Shown here: piece after piece, positions 8,048 through 14,427 of the stretch
Layout: each line of letters begins with the position of its first letter
How positions within the stretch are numbered: the first letter of the stretch is position 1
Notes under the pieces: model-generated
What the model saw: the letters and a program-made list of their open reading frames with translations, nothing else
Database searches by the model: none
What the model was told of the DNA's origin: nothing
From: Acidobacteriota bacterium
Lineage (GTDB): Bacteria; Acidobacteriota; Terriglobia; UBA7540
Length of the DNA: 15,331 bases
Direction: 5' to 3'
Assembly: GCA_021827245.1 (NCBI GenBank)
Contig: JAKAWN010000132.1
Location: 1 to 15,331, forward strand
Position numbers and translations under genes: made by a program

Positions 8048-9745
8048 ATGTCCCCAGGGACATACAACTTCTCCATTTACTCTCTCGGGAAGGGACTTAT
8101 AGCGAGAATCCTTCCTGGCTGGAATACAGCACTCAACCATCACACAGCGTTCGTTCACTTTCCAATCGCATTCTGGCTTGCTGCTCTTTTCTTTGAGGTG
8201 GTTGCTCTCCGGCGCCGGAACGATTCCGTTCACCGCGTCGCCATGTGGTTGCTGTGGCTCGGTACGATAGCCGCAACATTCGCTGTCGTTACGGGACTTG
8301 GCGCCGCGGGCAAAGTTCCGAGCGGAGTGGGAGACCTTCTCCATGCTCACAAGGAGCTCATGCTTATCAGTTACGCTATTGCCCTCGGGCTTTCAGTTCT
8401 GGCATTGTTCGCGGGCCGTCGATCCTTTTACTGGCGAACGGCTCTGCTGGCAGGGCTGCTGGCGCTCTCGGTTTTCATGATCCTCGGAACTGACCGCGGG
8501 GCCGAAATGGTTGGCCGTTATGGGTTCGGCGTGAACGGATCAATAAGGAGAGCTCCGGCGTTAACAAAGTCAGGTCCAACAACGACTGCGTCTTCTTTGC
8601 AATACGTCGGGTCGAAATCATGCCAGCCGTGCCACGCCTCAATCTATGCTCGATGGAAGAAGACACCGATGGCTAACGTGGTGCGAGACCCGCGGGAACA
8701 TCCCCACGCCGTCCTGGCAGATTTCTCCCATCCGCCCGCATTCGTGAACTTCACAAAGGACCAGGTCGCCTTCGTCTATGGCAGCATCTGGAAGCAGAAT
8801 TTCTTTTCCAAAGTGGGGAACGAATATTATCCCTTGCCTGCAAAGTGGGACATCAACAACCGCAAATGGATCCCGTACCTTGTGAAAGAAGATTGGTGGG
8901 CGTCGTATTACCCTCCACATGACAGCGAGCATCCGACAGGACCCACATGTAACGGCTGCCACTCCGTCAACTACAACATCCGGACGAAGGCCGTTACGGA
9001 GTGGAATGTTGGTTGCGAGGACTGTCATGGACCGGGCAGCAAACACGTCAAGAATCCCACACCCGGGGACATCGTCAACCCCGCAGATCTGGATTATATT
9101 GCCGGCAACAACGTTTGCATGCAGTGCCATGTGCAGGCGCGTCCGGCACAGAGTCCGATCCGGGGGCAATATTACGACTGGCCTCCTGGGTTTCACGATG
9201 CGATCGGGCAAGTAGGGTTCGCGGCTGCCCTGGACAACCTTGAAGATTATTGGAAACTCGAGCCCCACAAACTTGGCGAGGCGAACTTCTACTACTATGC
9301 TGACGGAACCGCACACAAGAACCGGATGCAGGGCAACGACTTTGTGCAGAGCCTGATGTACCGGCACGGCGTCACCTGCTATGACTGCCACGACGTGCAC
9401 GGCACGAGTTACCCCTTCGAGCTGAAAAATTCTCCGGATGAGATGTGCGCCGAGTGCCACGCTCCAAACTCGGAAAATGGCCCTTACACGGCCACGATCG
9501 AAGCTCACACTCACCACAGGCCCGGAAGCCCCGGCAGCAGTTGTATTGCCTGCCACATGCCAAAAATCGAAACGGAAGGCGTGGCTGGACAATACGTCCA
9601 CTCCCATACCTTTGCCTTCACTTCGCCAGCTATGACGGTCAAATACGGCATCCCGAACGCTTGTATCTCCTGCCACCAACACAAAACCAACGGCTGGGCT
9701 ACGGATTGGCTCAAGCGCTGGTACTCGCCCTGGCGGGCGGAATGA
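8048..9745 (+). CDS. Membrane-anchored octaheme cytochrome c with N-terminal DUF2231-like domain
   Basis: This is a probable extracytoplasmic electron-transfer multiheme cytochrome c held in the inner membrane. Of 565 residues, the first ~155 form a four-span domain like DUF2231 (HHTAFVHFPIAFW, spans near 32-53, 63-86, 103-123 and 131-150). The rest carries eight CXXCH heme motifs, with first Cys at 192, 301, 323, 357, 444, 467, 499 and 539. YVGSKSCQPCHASIYARWKK before the first heme resembles the cytochrome c554-like multiheme family. No CXXCK motif is present, so it is not an ordinary NrfA, and it is not a standard octaheme hydroxylamine oxidoreductase in layout. Start ATG at 8048 has AGGGG 5 nt upstream; a stop in frame at 7991 limits extension. 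It stands alone with no biogenesis genes nearby. Redox partner and substrate are unknown. Confidence 0.88.
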   Translation: MSPGTYNFSIYSLGKGLIARILPGWNTALNHHTAFVHFPIAFWLAALFFEVVALRRRNDSVHRVAMWLLWLGTIAATFAVVTGLGAAGKVPSGVGDLLHAHKELMLISYAIALGLSVLALFAGRRSFYWRTALLAGLLALSVFMILGTDRGAEMVGRYGFGVNGSIRRAPALTKSGPTTTASSLQYVGSKSCQPCHASIYARWKKTPMANVVRDPREHPHAVLADFSHPPAFVNFTKDQVAFVYGSIWKQNFFSKVGNEYYPLPAKWDINNRKWIPYLVKEDWWASYYPPHDSEHPTGPTCNGCHSVNYNIRTKAVTEWNVGCEDCHGPGSKHVKNPTPGDIVNPADLDYIAGNNVCMQCHVQARPAQSPIRGQYYDWPPGFHDAIGQVGFAAALDNLEDYWKLEPHKLGEANFYYYADGTAHKNRMQGNDFVQSLMYRHGVTCYDCHDVHGTSYPFELKNSPDEMCAECHAPNSENGPYTATIEAHTHHRPGSPGSSCIACHMPKIETEGVAGQYVHSHTFAFTSPAMTVKYGIPNACISCHQHKTNGWATDWLKRWYSPWRAE

Positions 9746-9903
9746 AGATCCTGATGGCGATGCCTGGTATAGTCTGAAATTGGTTTCTGAGCCTCCGAGC
9801 TTTTTCCCCGACTTCCGTCACGAATGCTCCAGGAAAGATTCGTCCAGGACACTTGTGGAAGAGTTTGTAGCAGCTTCCATAGAATGACCAGGACGAAGCT
9901 CAG

Positions 9904-10404
9904 ATGACTGCTTGCTATGTGACGGACTCTTTGCGGCTCGTTGACGTTGTCCTGACAACTCTGTCAGATTCAACCAATAGAATTCCTACAGAAGCTCGAT
10001 TACGAGCGCCCAATTCAACCACACGGGGGTGCAGCACGACTAAAAGAATACTGACATTTGCTTCCATCATTCTGCTGTTCGGAGCAGCGGCTTATGCTCG
10101 CAACGTGTTCAAGTTTACGTTTTCGGAAGAAAGATTCTCCAACGGGGCACAGGGGACAATCTACGCCAGTATCAAGATTATGAACAATGGCGAAGCCAAC
10201 GTATGCGACTACGAAAGCACCGATGGCCAATTCCTCGGCATGTACCAAGACACAAATATGCTCTTTCCCCGGTATGACAGTGTTGATGCAGGTACTGTTG
10301 AGAACTACTGCCTGCGAACATCGATAGTCGAACACAAAAGCTACTCCCAGAGACTCTGGCAATGGACAGGCTTAGCAGGGCGCTGCAAAACCGATGATTT
10401 TTGA
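9904..10404 (+). CDS. Secreted protein fragment, 3' end replaced by IS5-family terminus
   Basis: The frame encodes 166 residues. A typical signal peptide sits at residues 47-65 (TKRILTFASIILLFGAAAYA, cleavage likely after AYA), followed by a small, probably beta-rich domain containing FKFTFSEERFSNGAQGTIYA and NNGEANVCDYES with two cysteines. The last codons (from 10376, AGRCKTDDF) are read from the left inverted repeat of the IS, so the natural C-terminus is lost. The signal peptide sits oddly far inside the frame: no ATG, GTG or TTG occurs just before TKRIL, and the upstream 45 residues look non-coding. The real start may have been lost or shifted. No family is recognised. Confidence 0.5.
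   Translation: MTACYVTDSLRLVDVVLTTLSDSTNRIPTEARLRAPNSTTRGCSTTKRILTFASIILLFGAAAYARNVFKFTFSEERFSNGAQGTIYASIKIMNNGEANVCDYESTDGQFLGMYQDTNMLFPRYDSVDAGTVENYCLRTSIVEHKSYSQRLWQWTGLAGRCKTDDF
10376..10400 (+). repeat. IS5-family left terminal inverted repeat
   Basis: Begins CAGGGCGCTGCAAAACCG. It pairs with 11715-11739 at 20 of 25 positions. The outer flank at 10372-10375 is TTAG. Confidence 0.8.
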
Positions 10405-10510
10405 GACGCGAATGCGATTAAGCGCAAGAAAAGATGGTTGGCGAGTGGGGTGTCGCTCTTCTGGAATCTGTGCTTTGCCATTTCGCATCGCGTCCGCCTT
10501 TCCACTCGGT

Positions 10511-11704
10511 CTACGCGGGGGTCTCCAGGTGCGCCAGCCGCAACAGGTTGAACGCCGCGGCCCACAGGTAAGCCACCTGCTGAATCTTCCAGCGGCCCAG
10601 GTGCCGCACTTTGCGCAAGCCGCCCGGTTGTTTCATCCATCCGAACAACTGCTCAACTTTCTTCCGCGCTCGCTGGCTGAGCGCATAAGCCTTGGTCTTC
10701 ATGCGCCGCAACATGCGTCGTCGCGCGTCGGCCTCCGGCCCTTGGCCAGTCACGCGGTCTCGGGTGATGGGCACGTGGGGCGTGATCGAAAGATCCTCTT
10801 CCAGCGTGCGCAGGAATTCGCCCGCCTCGTAGCCGCGGTCCGCGGCGACGGTTTCCGGCTGGATGCGATGCCGCCGTCGAAAGCGCGTGAGCAGTTGCTG
10901 GGCGGTCTGGCGCTCAGCGTGTCCGTTGGCCTCGGCCACGGCAATGTCCAAACACAGCCCGTGCCGATTCTCGATCAAGGCCTGTCCGCTGTGCGAGAGC
11001 AGCGCCGGTTGGCCCTGGCCCTTGCGCGCCAGCCGCGCTTCGGGATCGGTCGTCGAGCGATGCGTCTCATTCGTGCGTCGCTCGCCGCGAAAATTCACCG
11101 AAGGATTGCTGCCCCCGTCGCTCGGCCGCTGGTCGGGCGGCTCGTCCTTGGGGCGAAAACTCTTCAGCGAAGCCCACGATTGGATCAGCGTGCCGCCCAC
11201 GGTGAAGTGGTCGTTCGAGGCGTACGGCTCGACCAGCGCCGAGGCCACCACGCGCTCGAAAAACTTCTGCACCAGCCCATGCCGCTCGAAGCGCTCCCGG
11301 TTGTGTGTGAACGCGGTGGCGTCCCACCTGTCGGCGTCTGGCTCGAGGTCGCAGAACCACCGATAGAGCAGATTCCAACTGATGGCCTCCACCAGGCGGC
11401 GCTCGGAAGGAATCGAGTAGAGCGCCTGGAGCAACAGCGCCTTCAGCAGCACTTCGGGCGGAACGCCCGGACGTCCGGTTTCGCTGTAGGCGTCGTCGAA
11501 TGCGCGCGCCATCGATTTCAACACCTCGTCGGCGCGCCGTTTGATCGCGCGCAGCGGATGATTCTTCGGCAATCGCTCTTCGCTGTTGGCAACAAAAAAC
11601 ATCGGGTTCTGCAATCTGGTATTTCCCCGCACGAAGTTCTCCTGTTTCTCAGAAATTCGCCGCCAATATCGCGGCGTTCGAGCTTCGTGCGTAATCACGT
11701 GCAT
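10511..11704 (-). CDS. IS5-family transposase, first catalytic Asp apparently replaced
   Basis: This DDE transposase of 397 residues has an N-terminal DUF772-like domain (LPKNHPLRAIKRRADEVL, PPEVLLKALLLQALYSIPSE, LLYRWFCDLEPD) followed by a DDE_Tnp_1 catalytic domain. The usual first acidic motif of this branch, VDGTLI-WAS-KSFRPKD, reads VGGTLIQSWASLKSFRPKD, so residue 170 is Gly (codon GGC) where Asp is expected. The second Asp (D289 in TVAADRGYE) and the Glu of the Y(2)R(3)E(6)R-like signature (E351 in RKKVEQLFGWMK) are kept. The reading frame is intact, but the enzyme is probably inactive if the alignment is right. ATG at 11704 lies 36 bp inside the right terminus; Met35 is an alternative start. 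Confidence 0.9.
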   Translation of the reverse strand: MHVITHEARTPRYWRRISEKQENFVRGNTRLQNPMFFVANSEERLPKNHPLRAIKRRADEVLKSMARAFDDAYSETGRPGVPPEVLLKALLLQALYSIPSERRLVEAISWNLLYRWFCDLEPDADRWDATAFTHNRERFERHGLVQKFFERVVASALVEPYASNDHFTVGGTLIQSWASLKSFRPKDEPPDQRPSDGGSNPSVNFRGERRTNETHRSTTDPEARLARKGQGQPALLSHSGQALIENRHGLCLDIAVAEANGHAERQTAQQLLTRFRRRHRIQPETVAADRGYEAGEFLRTLEEDLSITPHVPITRDRVTGQGPEADARRRMLRRMKTKAYALSQRARKKVEQLFGWMKQPGGLRKVRHLGRWKIQQVAYLWAAAFNLLRLAHLETPA

Positions 11705-11923
11705 TCAAGGTTCCAAATGGCCAGTTTTGCAGCACCCTGCTAGACGTTCACAAAGCTCTTGCGCCTTTTCGCACTTTTCACCCTCACACCGTAACTCGTC
11801 GCCGATTCCGACTACGACCGGAGATGAGTTCACCGTTTCCATGAACGCGGCGAGTTCTTTGACCGTGCCGCGCAAATGCATTCGCAGCGCTATCTCTATC
11901 CGCACATCTCCCACCGCTATCAC
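11705..11923 (-). CDS. Fifth gene of the primase cassette, truncated by the IS (Cys-containing small protein fragment)
   Basis: A GTG start at 11923 overlaps the previous stop as GTGA, with a strong ribosome site (GGGAGG, 5 nt before the start). The native part is about 60 residues: it opens with alternating hydrophobic residues (VGDVRIEIALRMHLRGTV), continues with KELAAFMETVNSSPVVVGIG and ends with a charged segment carrying three cysteines (RCEGEKCEKAQELCERL). From 11739 downward the frame reads the IS terminus (AGCCKTGHLEP), so the C-terminus is lost. The fragment does not continue beyond the other IS end in any coding-like way. No family is recognised; a small alpha/beta or metal-binding protein is possible. 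Confidence 0.5.
   Translation of the reverse strand: MIAVGDVRIEIALRMHLRGTVKELAAFMETVNSSPVVVGIGDELRCEGEKCEKAQELCERLAGCCKTGHLEP
11715..11739 (-). repeat. IS5-family right terminal inverted repeat
   Basis: Read inward on the - strand it begins CAGGGTGCTGCAAAACTG. The outer flank at 11740-11743 is CTAG. This is the transposase 5' side of the element. Confidence 0.8.
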
Positions 11924-12180
11924 CCATCCCTCCCATCAGCACCTGTTTCATACTCGTCTGACTCCTGCCCATTGGCACTTTCCAACACTCGATCCCGATG
12001 CCTCCAAACCAAGGCCCCGTAAAGCCGCCTTTCTTCGGCTCCCCCAAGACCAATGCGAAATTCCACATCCGCCTTGCGGCCAAAGAGCACATAGAAGCCC
12101 ACGCCGACGATCAGCACCCAGAAGAGGGCGGGCCAGCGTGCAGCCAGCGTCGCGAAAACTGTGACAGCGACGAGCGACAC
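11920..12180 (-). CDS. Small membrane protein of the primase cassette (start uncertain)
   Basis: From GTG at 12180 the frame gives 86 residues with hydrophobic stretches VAVTVFATLAARWPALFW and VLIVGVGFYVLF, then a charged cytoplasmic-type tail. The frame is open further upstream and reads KRFFLGTIVSL just ahead, which is what the start of a membrane protein looks like. An ATA at 12207-12205 sits exactly 7 nt after a strong ribosome site (GGGAAGGA, 12215-12222) and overlaps the upstream stop (ATAA). The original start was probably that codon as ATG, giving 95 residues. GTG at 12180 has no good ribosome site. Its stop overlaps the next start as GTGA. Function unknown. Confidence 0.5.
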   Translation of the reverse strand: MSLVAVTVFATLAARWPALFWVLIVGVGFYVLFGRKADVEFRIGLGGAEERRLYGALVWRHRDRVLESANGQESDEYETGADGRDG

Positions 12181-12203
12181 AATTGTGCCCAGAAAGAATC
12201 GTT

Positions 12204-12893
12204 TTATGGCTGCGTCCTTCCCTTGCCGGAACCCGTTCCGGCGAGAGTCCCTTCTGCGATTGGCAGATCATTGGTCCGCGAGGCCGATGCTTGGGGGTCT
12301 CTCAAGAAATGGGAATGCGTACAACAGCTACAGCGCGTAGCAACCGTGACCGCCCTGGTCACCGTCTCGAACTGGGCAGGGATTGCCATAGGTTCGCCGG
12401 CGCGTGAGTAAAACGTGGGGATCATCGTTTTTTTGTTCGTGTGTGCGCCTTTCGCCAGCTCTTCCGGAAGGTATCCCTCCTGAGCGTGGAAGATCGTCGT
12501 GCACTCCAAAGCCGGACGTTTCGCGGTGCTAGTTGTTCCAGGCGCCATCAGCGAAATGGAGAGGTCATAGGTCTGTCCGCGGCGAAACATTTCGACTCGC
12601 ACGAGCGAGGGAGCGATCACAAGTGCGTGAACGCCGTTGACGCCGATGCTGTCGAGCGGATGAAGCCACGGTAGCGGCTCGCCCTCGTTGCCGCAGAAGG
12701 TGACGTACCTTCCCAAGCTCTCAACCGCGCCGCCCGATTCAACACCGCGGACTACATAACGCTTCGCCAATTGCTGGTACTCCAGGCTCACCGATGGCTG
12801 GGCATAGATTCCGGCCTCTGTGAGTCGCCGCAACGCCCGCTGGGGCAGTACCAGTCCGCGATGTGCCCGGGATTTCGTATTTGAGTCCATCAT
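12204..12893 (-). CDS. Uncharacterised 229-aa protein of the primase cassette
   Basis: I do not recognise a family. The protein is soluble-looking, with no membrane span or signal peptide. It opens with a basic segment (SRAHRGLVLPQRALRRLTEAGIY), continues through a domain with beta-type patterns (LGRYVTFCGNEGEPLPWLHP, VHALVIAPSLVRVEMFRRGQ, YDLSISLMAP), then a Cys/His cluster (RCSCCTHSHF) and a low-complexity Gly/Thr/Ser tail. ATG at 12893 shares its first base with the stop of the upstream gene (TAATG) and has AGAGGAGAG as ribosome site; a second ATG follows directly. Tight coupling to the primase gene suggests a replication, transfer or conflict function, but this is inference from position only. 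Confidence 0.7.
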   Translation of the reverse strand: MMDSNTKSRAHRGLVLPQRALRRLTEAGIYAQPSVSLEYQQLAKRYVVRGVESGGAVESLGRYVTFCGNEGEPLPWLHPLDSIGVNGVHALVIAPSLVRVEMFRRGQTYDLSISLMAPGTTSTAKRPALECTTIFHAQEGYLPEELAKGAHTNKKTMIPTFYSRAGEPMAIPAQFETVTRAVTVATRCSCCTHSHFLRDPQASASRTNDLPIAEGTLAGTGSGKGRTQP

Positions 12894-13129
12894 TACTCTC
12901 CTCTTGCGCGTTTGAGCTCCCTGTCCAGATTCGCCACCTCAAATCCAATCGCAGTCCTCCGATAGCACTGGCTATCGGAATCCAGGAGCAAGTACCGTCC
13001 CGTGCGAATGTGTTTGAAGAACTCGATTCCACACTGCCGCATCATCCACATGAATTCCCCACACAGTTCGGGTCCGCCGACCGCTTCAAGCGGCGCCCAA
13101 TTCGGTTTGTCAAACTCCACCCTATTCAA
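12893..13129 (-). CDS. Uncharacterised 78-aa protein of the primase cassette
   Basis: This small soluble protein starts with TTG at 13129, with AGGGG 6 nt upstream inside or next to the primase stop; GTG at 13120 (VEFDKPNW) is an alternative start. Visible features are WAPLEAVGGPELCGEFMWMM, RQCGIEFFKHIRTGRYLLLD and a basic C-terminus (LDRELKRARGE), together three cysteines. The segment FFKHIRTGRYLLLDSDSQCY resembles small domains with a Y-x-H-x-x-T-R-R-Y-L pattern seen in phage or plasmid accessory proteins, but no family is assigned. It is 9 nt from the primase stop and overlaps the next start by 1 nt, so it is probably translated from the same message. Confidence 0.65.
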   Translation of the reverse strand: MNRVEFDKPNWAPLEAVGGPELCGEFMWMMRQCGIEFFKHIRTGRYLLLDSDSQCYRRTAIGFEVANLDRELKRARGE

Positions 13130-13138
13130 GCAAAGCCC

Positions 13139-14110
13139 CTAAGCCATCCGTGTTGCTGGCACTGGACAACCGATCGCCGCGCGAATCATTTCCTTCGTGC
13201 GATCAGCCCAGCAAAGGTATTTCTGCGGCTCCTCAATCGAGACGGCCAAATTGTCGCCACTGTGGTCATGCCCCGACGCCGCGCACGATGGGCACTGGGT
13301 CACATAATTGCGTCCCACTTTTCGCAGCTTCGTGGTGATGTGCTCCAAAATCCGAAACTCGCGGCGGCCACTGTTCCCGGAACTCCTGCAAGTCACCTCG
13401 TCCCGGACTTCTCTCGCCGAAGGCTGCGGGGGACCTTCCTTGCCGGCGATCAACGCTTCAAGCTGGCTGCTCGACACCTTCGGGAGTTGGACCAGATAAG
13501 CGATTTGCTTTTCGAGTTCGTAGTCCGCCCCATACAACCAATACCTGCGGTTCGTTGCTCGGTGGATTCCGAGCGGCCCGCGGATGGCGTTCCCAAACTC
13601 CCCCCGCTTCAGCGCATCGTGCTTGGGAAAGATTTCGATGCCTTCCGGCAAACCGTTTCCCTTTACCGGAACCACCAGCCGAAGCGCCAGGTCATAGACG
13701 TAGATCCGGCAGGATCGAGCCGGCTGCGGCGTATCGAAGAAAACCCATAAATGCCCTCCGCGCCGGCTCTTCTCAAGCGCCCCGGAGACGCCATCCCGGC
13801 CCAGGTAGTAGTTCAGCTTCAGAAGATCTTCGAGCGCGTCCTTGTAATCAGCGTCAATCGCGATCCACTTGCAGCACTGACTCGTTGGATTGATCGCGTA
13901 CAGAGCGATGGTCAGTCGGCCTTCGAGATGCTCCCGGATCGTTTCGTGGGTCACCGTCAGTGGCTGGTCGGTTCCCTTTACCCTGGGTCGGTAGTAATAG
14001 TGCCGACCGGTTTCCGGGCTCGGGCGCGACGCCTGCAGGGTATAGGCCCGCCGGTTTACAAACAGGCCAAAGTAGTCGTGAGCGATTTTGTCCAAGACTT
14101 GAGAATCCAC
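13139..14110 (-). CDS. Archaeo-eukaryotic-type primase (AEP) with C-terminal zinc motif
   Basis: This is a primase/polymerase of the archaeo-eukaryotic superfamily, of the branch found in TOTE conflict systems and in plasmid or phage replication modules. Counting from GTG at 14110 (323 residues), the first metal motif is IDAD (D86, D88), the basic/His motif is SRRGGHLW (H120), and the third acidic residue is E159 in GIEIFPK; then GNAIRGPLGIHR, a conserved AEP segment. A CHC2-like zinc motif follows at C273/C276, H281 or H283, and C300. GTG is chosen because AAAGGAG sits 6 nt before it and VLDKIAHDYFGLFV begins the folded region. The frame extends 53 codons upstream to a TTG at 14269, but that TTG lies in a promoter-like TTGACA and the extension looks non-coding. 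No helicase is fused or adjacent. Confidence 0.85.
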   Translation of the reverse strand: MDSQVLDKIAHDYFGLFVNRRAYTLQASRPSPETGRHYYYRPRVKGTDQPLTVTHETIREHLEGRLTIALYAINPTSQCCKWIAIDADYKDALEDLLKLNYYLGRDGVSGALEKSRRGGHLWVFFDTPQPARSCRIYVYDLALRLVVPVKGNGLPEGIEIFPKHDALKRGEFGNAIRGPLGIHRATNRRYWLYGADYELEKQIAYLVQLPKVSSSQLEALIAGKEGPPQPSAREVRDEVTCRSSGNSGRREFRILEHITTKLRKVGRNYVTQCPSCAASGHDHSGDNLAVSIEEPQKYLCWADRTKEMIRAAIGCPVPATRMA

Positions 14111-14116
14111 GGCTGG

Positions 14117-14123
14117 CTCCTTT
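14117..14123 (-). promoter_or_regulatory. Ribosome binding site deciding the primase start
   Basis: AAAGGAG on the - strand, 6 nt before GTG at 14110. It supports 14110 over the longer frame beginning at 14269. Confidence 0.7.
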
Positions 14124-14240
14124 CTGTGACAGCCGGTGCTTTCAGCAAAACTTTTGAGTTTGTTGGAAAAACTGACCGGAGTGCTAGTGCCCAAAGAGCA
14201 CCGCGCACCCGGCGAGGCGAGATACGAGAAACCTCCTTCT

Positions 14241-14269
14241 TGAATAATCCAGAAGTGAATTCTTGTCAA
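14241..14269 (-). promoter_or_regulatory. Candidate sigma70-type promoter for the primase cassette
   Basis: A perfect -35 TTGACA (14269-14264) is followed after 17 nt by TATTCA (14246-14241), a poor -10. Transcription would start near 14234, giving a leader of about 120 nt before the primase GTG. The spacing is ideal and the -35 exact, but the -10 matches only half of the consensus. Confidence 0.4.
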
Positions 14270-14427
14270 ATTTTCGGGGCACTTAGCGGGGCTGGCGGGA
14301 ACTAAGGTCTAAGTGATTGGCATGCAATTGGTTACGCAGCCTATTGGGCAGTTCTCCATACACGATTCATCTCGTTCGGATTCGGACCTCGACGTGCCCG
14401 CTTTTTCGGGTGATGGCGCTTCGACGG

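Larger units (their letters stand above)
10376..11739 (-). mobile_element. IS5-family insertion sequence, 1364 bp
   Basis: A single transposase gene is bounded by imperfect 25-bp terminal inverted repeats matching at 20 of 25 positions. Both ends open with CAGGG, then GCTGCAAAAC. The flanking tetranucleotides fit the YTAR target preference known for IS5-group elements but are not identical (TTAG left, CTAG right). The element lies between a truncated + strand gene and a truncated - strand gene. Ends were set by the repeats and by the change from flanking coding sequence. Confidence 0.85.
14111..14427. other. Intergenic region between primase and ParE genes
   Basis: It holds the primase leader and candidate promoter. 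The rest (14270-14427) has a weak inverted repeat ACTTAG/CTAAGT (14281-14286 and 14309-14314) and a short CCCG/CGGG hairpin near 14398-14411, just beyond the ParE stop, that lacks a clear T-run. No RNA gene or convincing coding sequence is seen. Confidence 0.5.

Noticed and set aside
8639..9682. A 347-aa open frame on the - strand inside the cytochrome gene
   Set aside because: It is an antisense shadow: the + strand has eight CXXCH motifs and a good start, and the - strand frame has no recognisable domain.
10394..11743. A 449-aa open frame on the + strand across the IS
   Set aside because: It is the antisense shadow of the transposase gene; its composition is that of a reversed high-GC coding strand and no motif is present.
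11784..12092. A - strand frame with protein-like stretches (KKGGFTGPWFGGIGIECWKV), overlapping the small membrane gene
   Set aside because: It has no good ribosome site, and its second half becomes arginine-rich shadow sequence. The overlapping frame has a strong ribosome site for its successor and exact stop/start coupling. A one-base frameshift in the G-run near 12047 could join the two frames, but I could not establish this.
14111..14269. A 53-codon N-terminal extension of the primase
   Set aside because: The TTG start lies within a TTGACA promoter-like box, the extension has no family-like sequence, and a strong ribosome site marks GTG at 14110.
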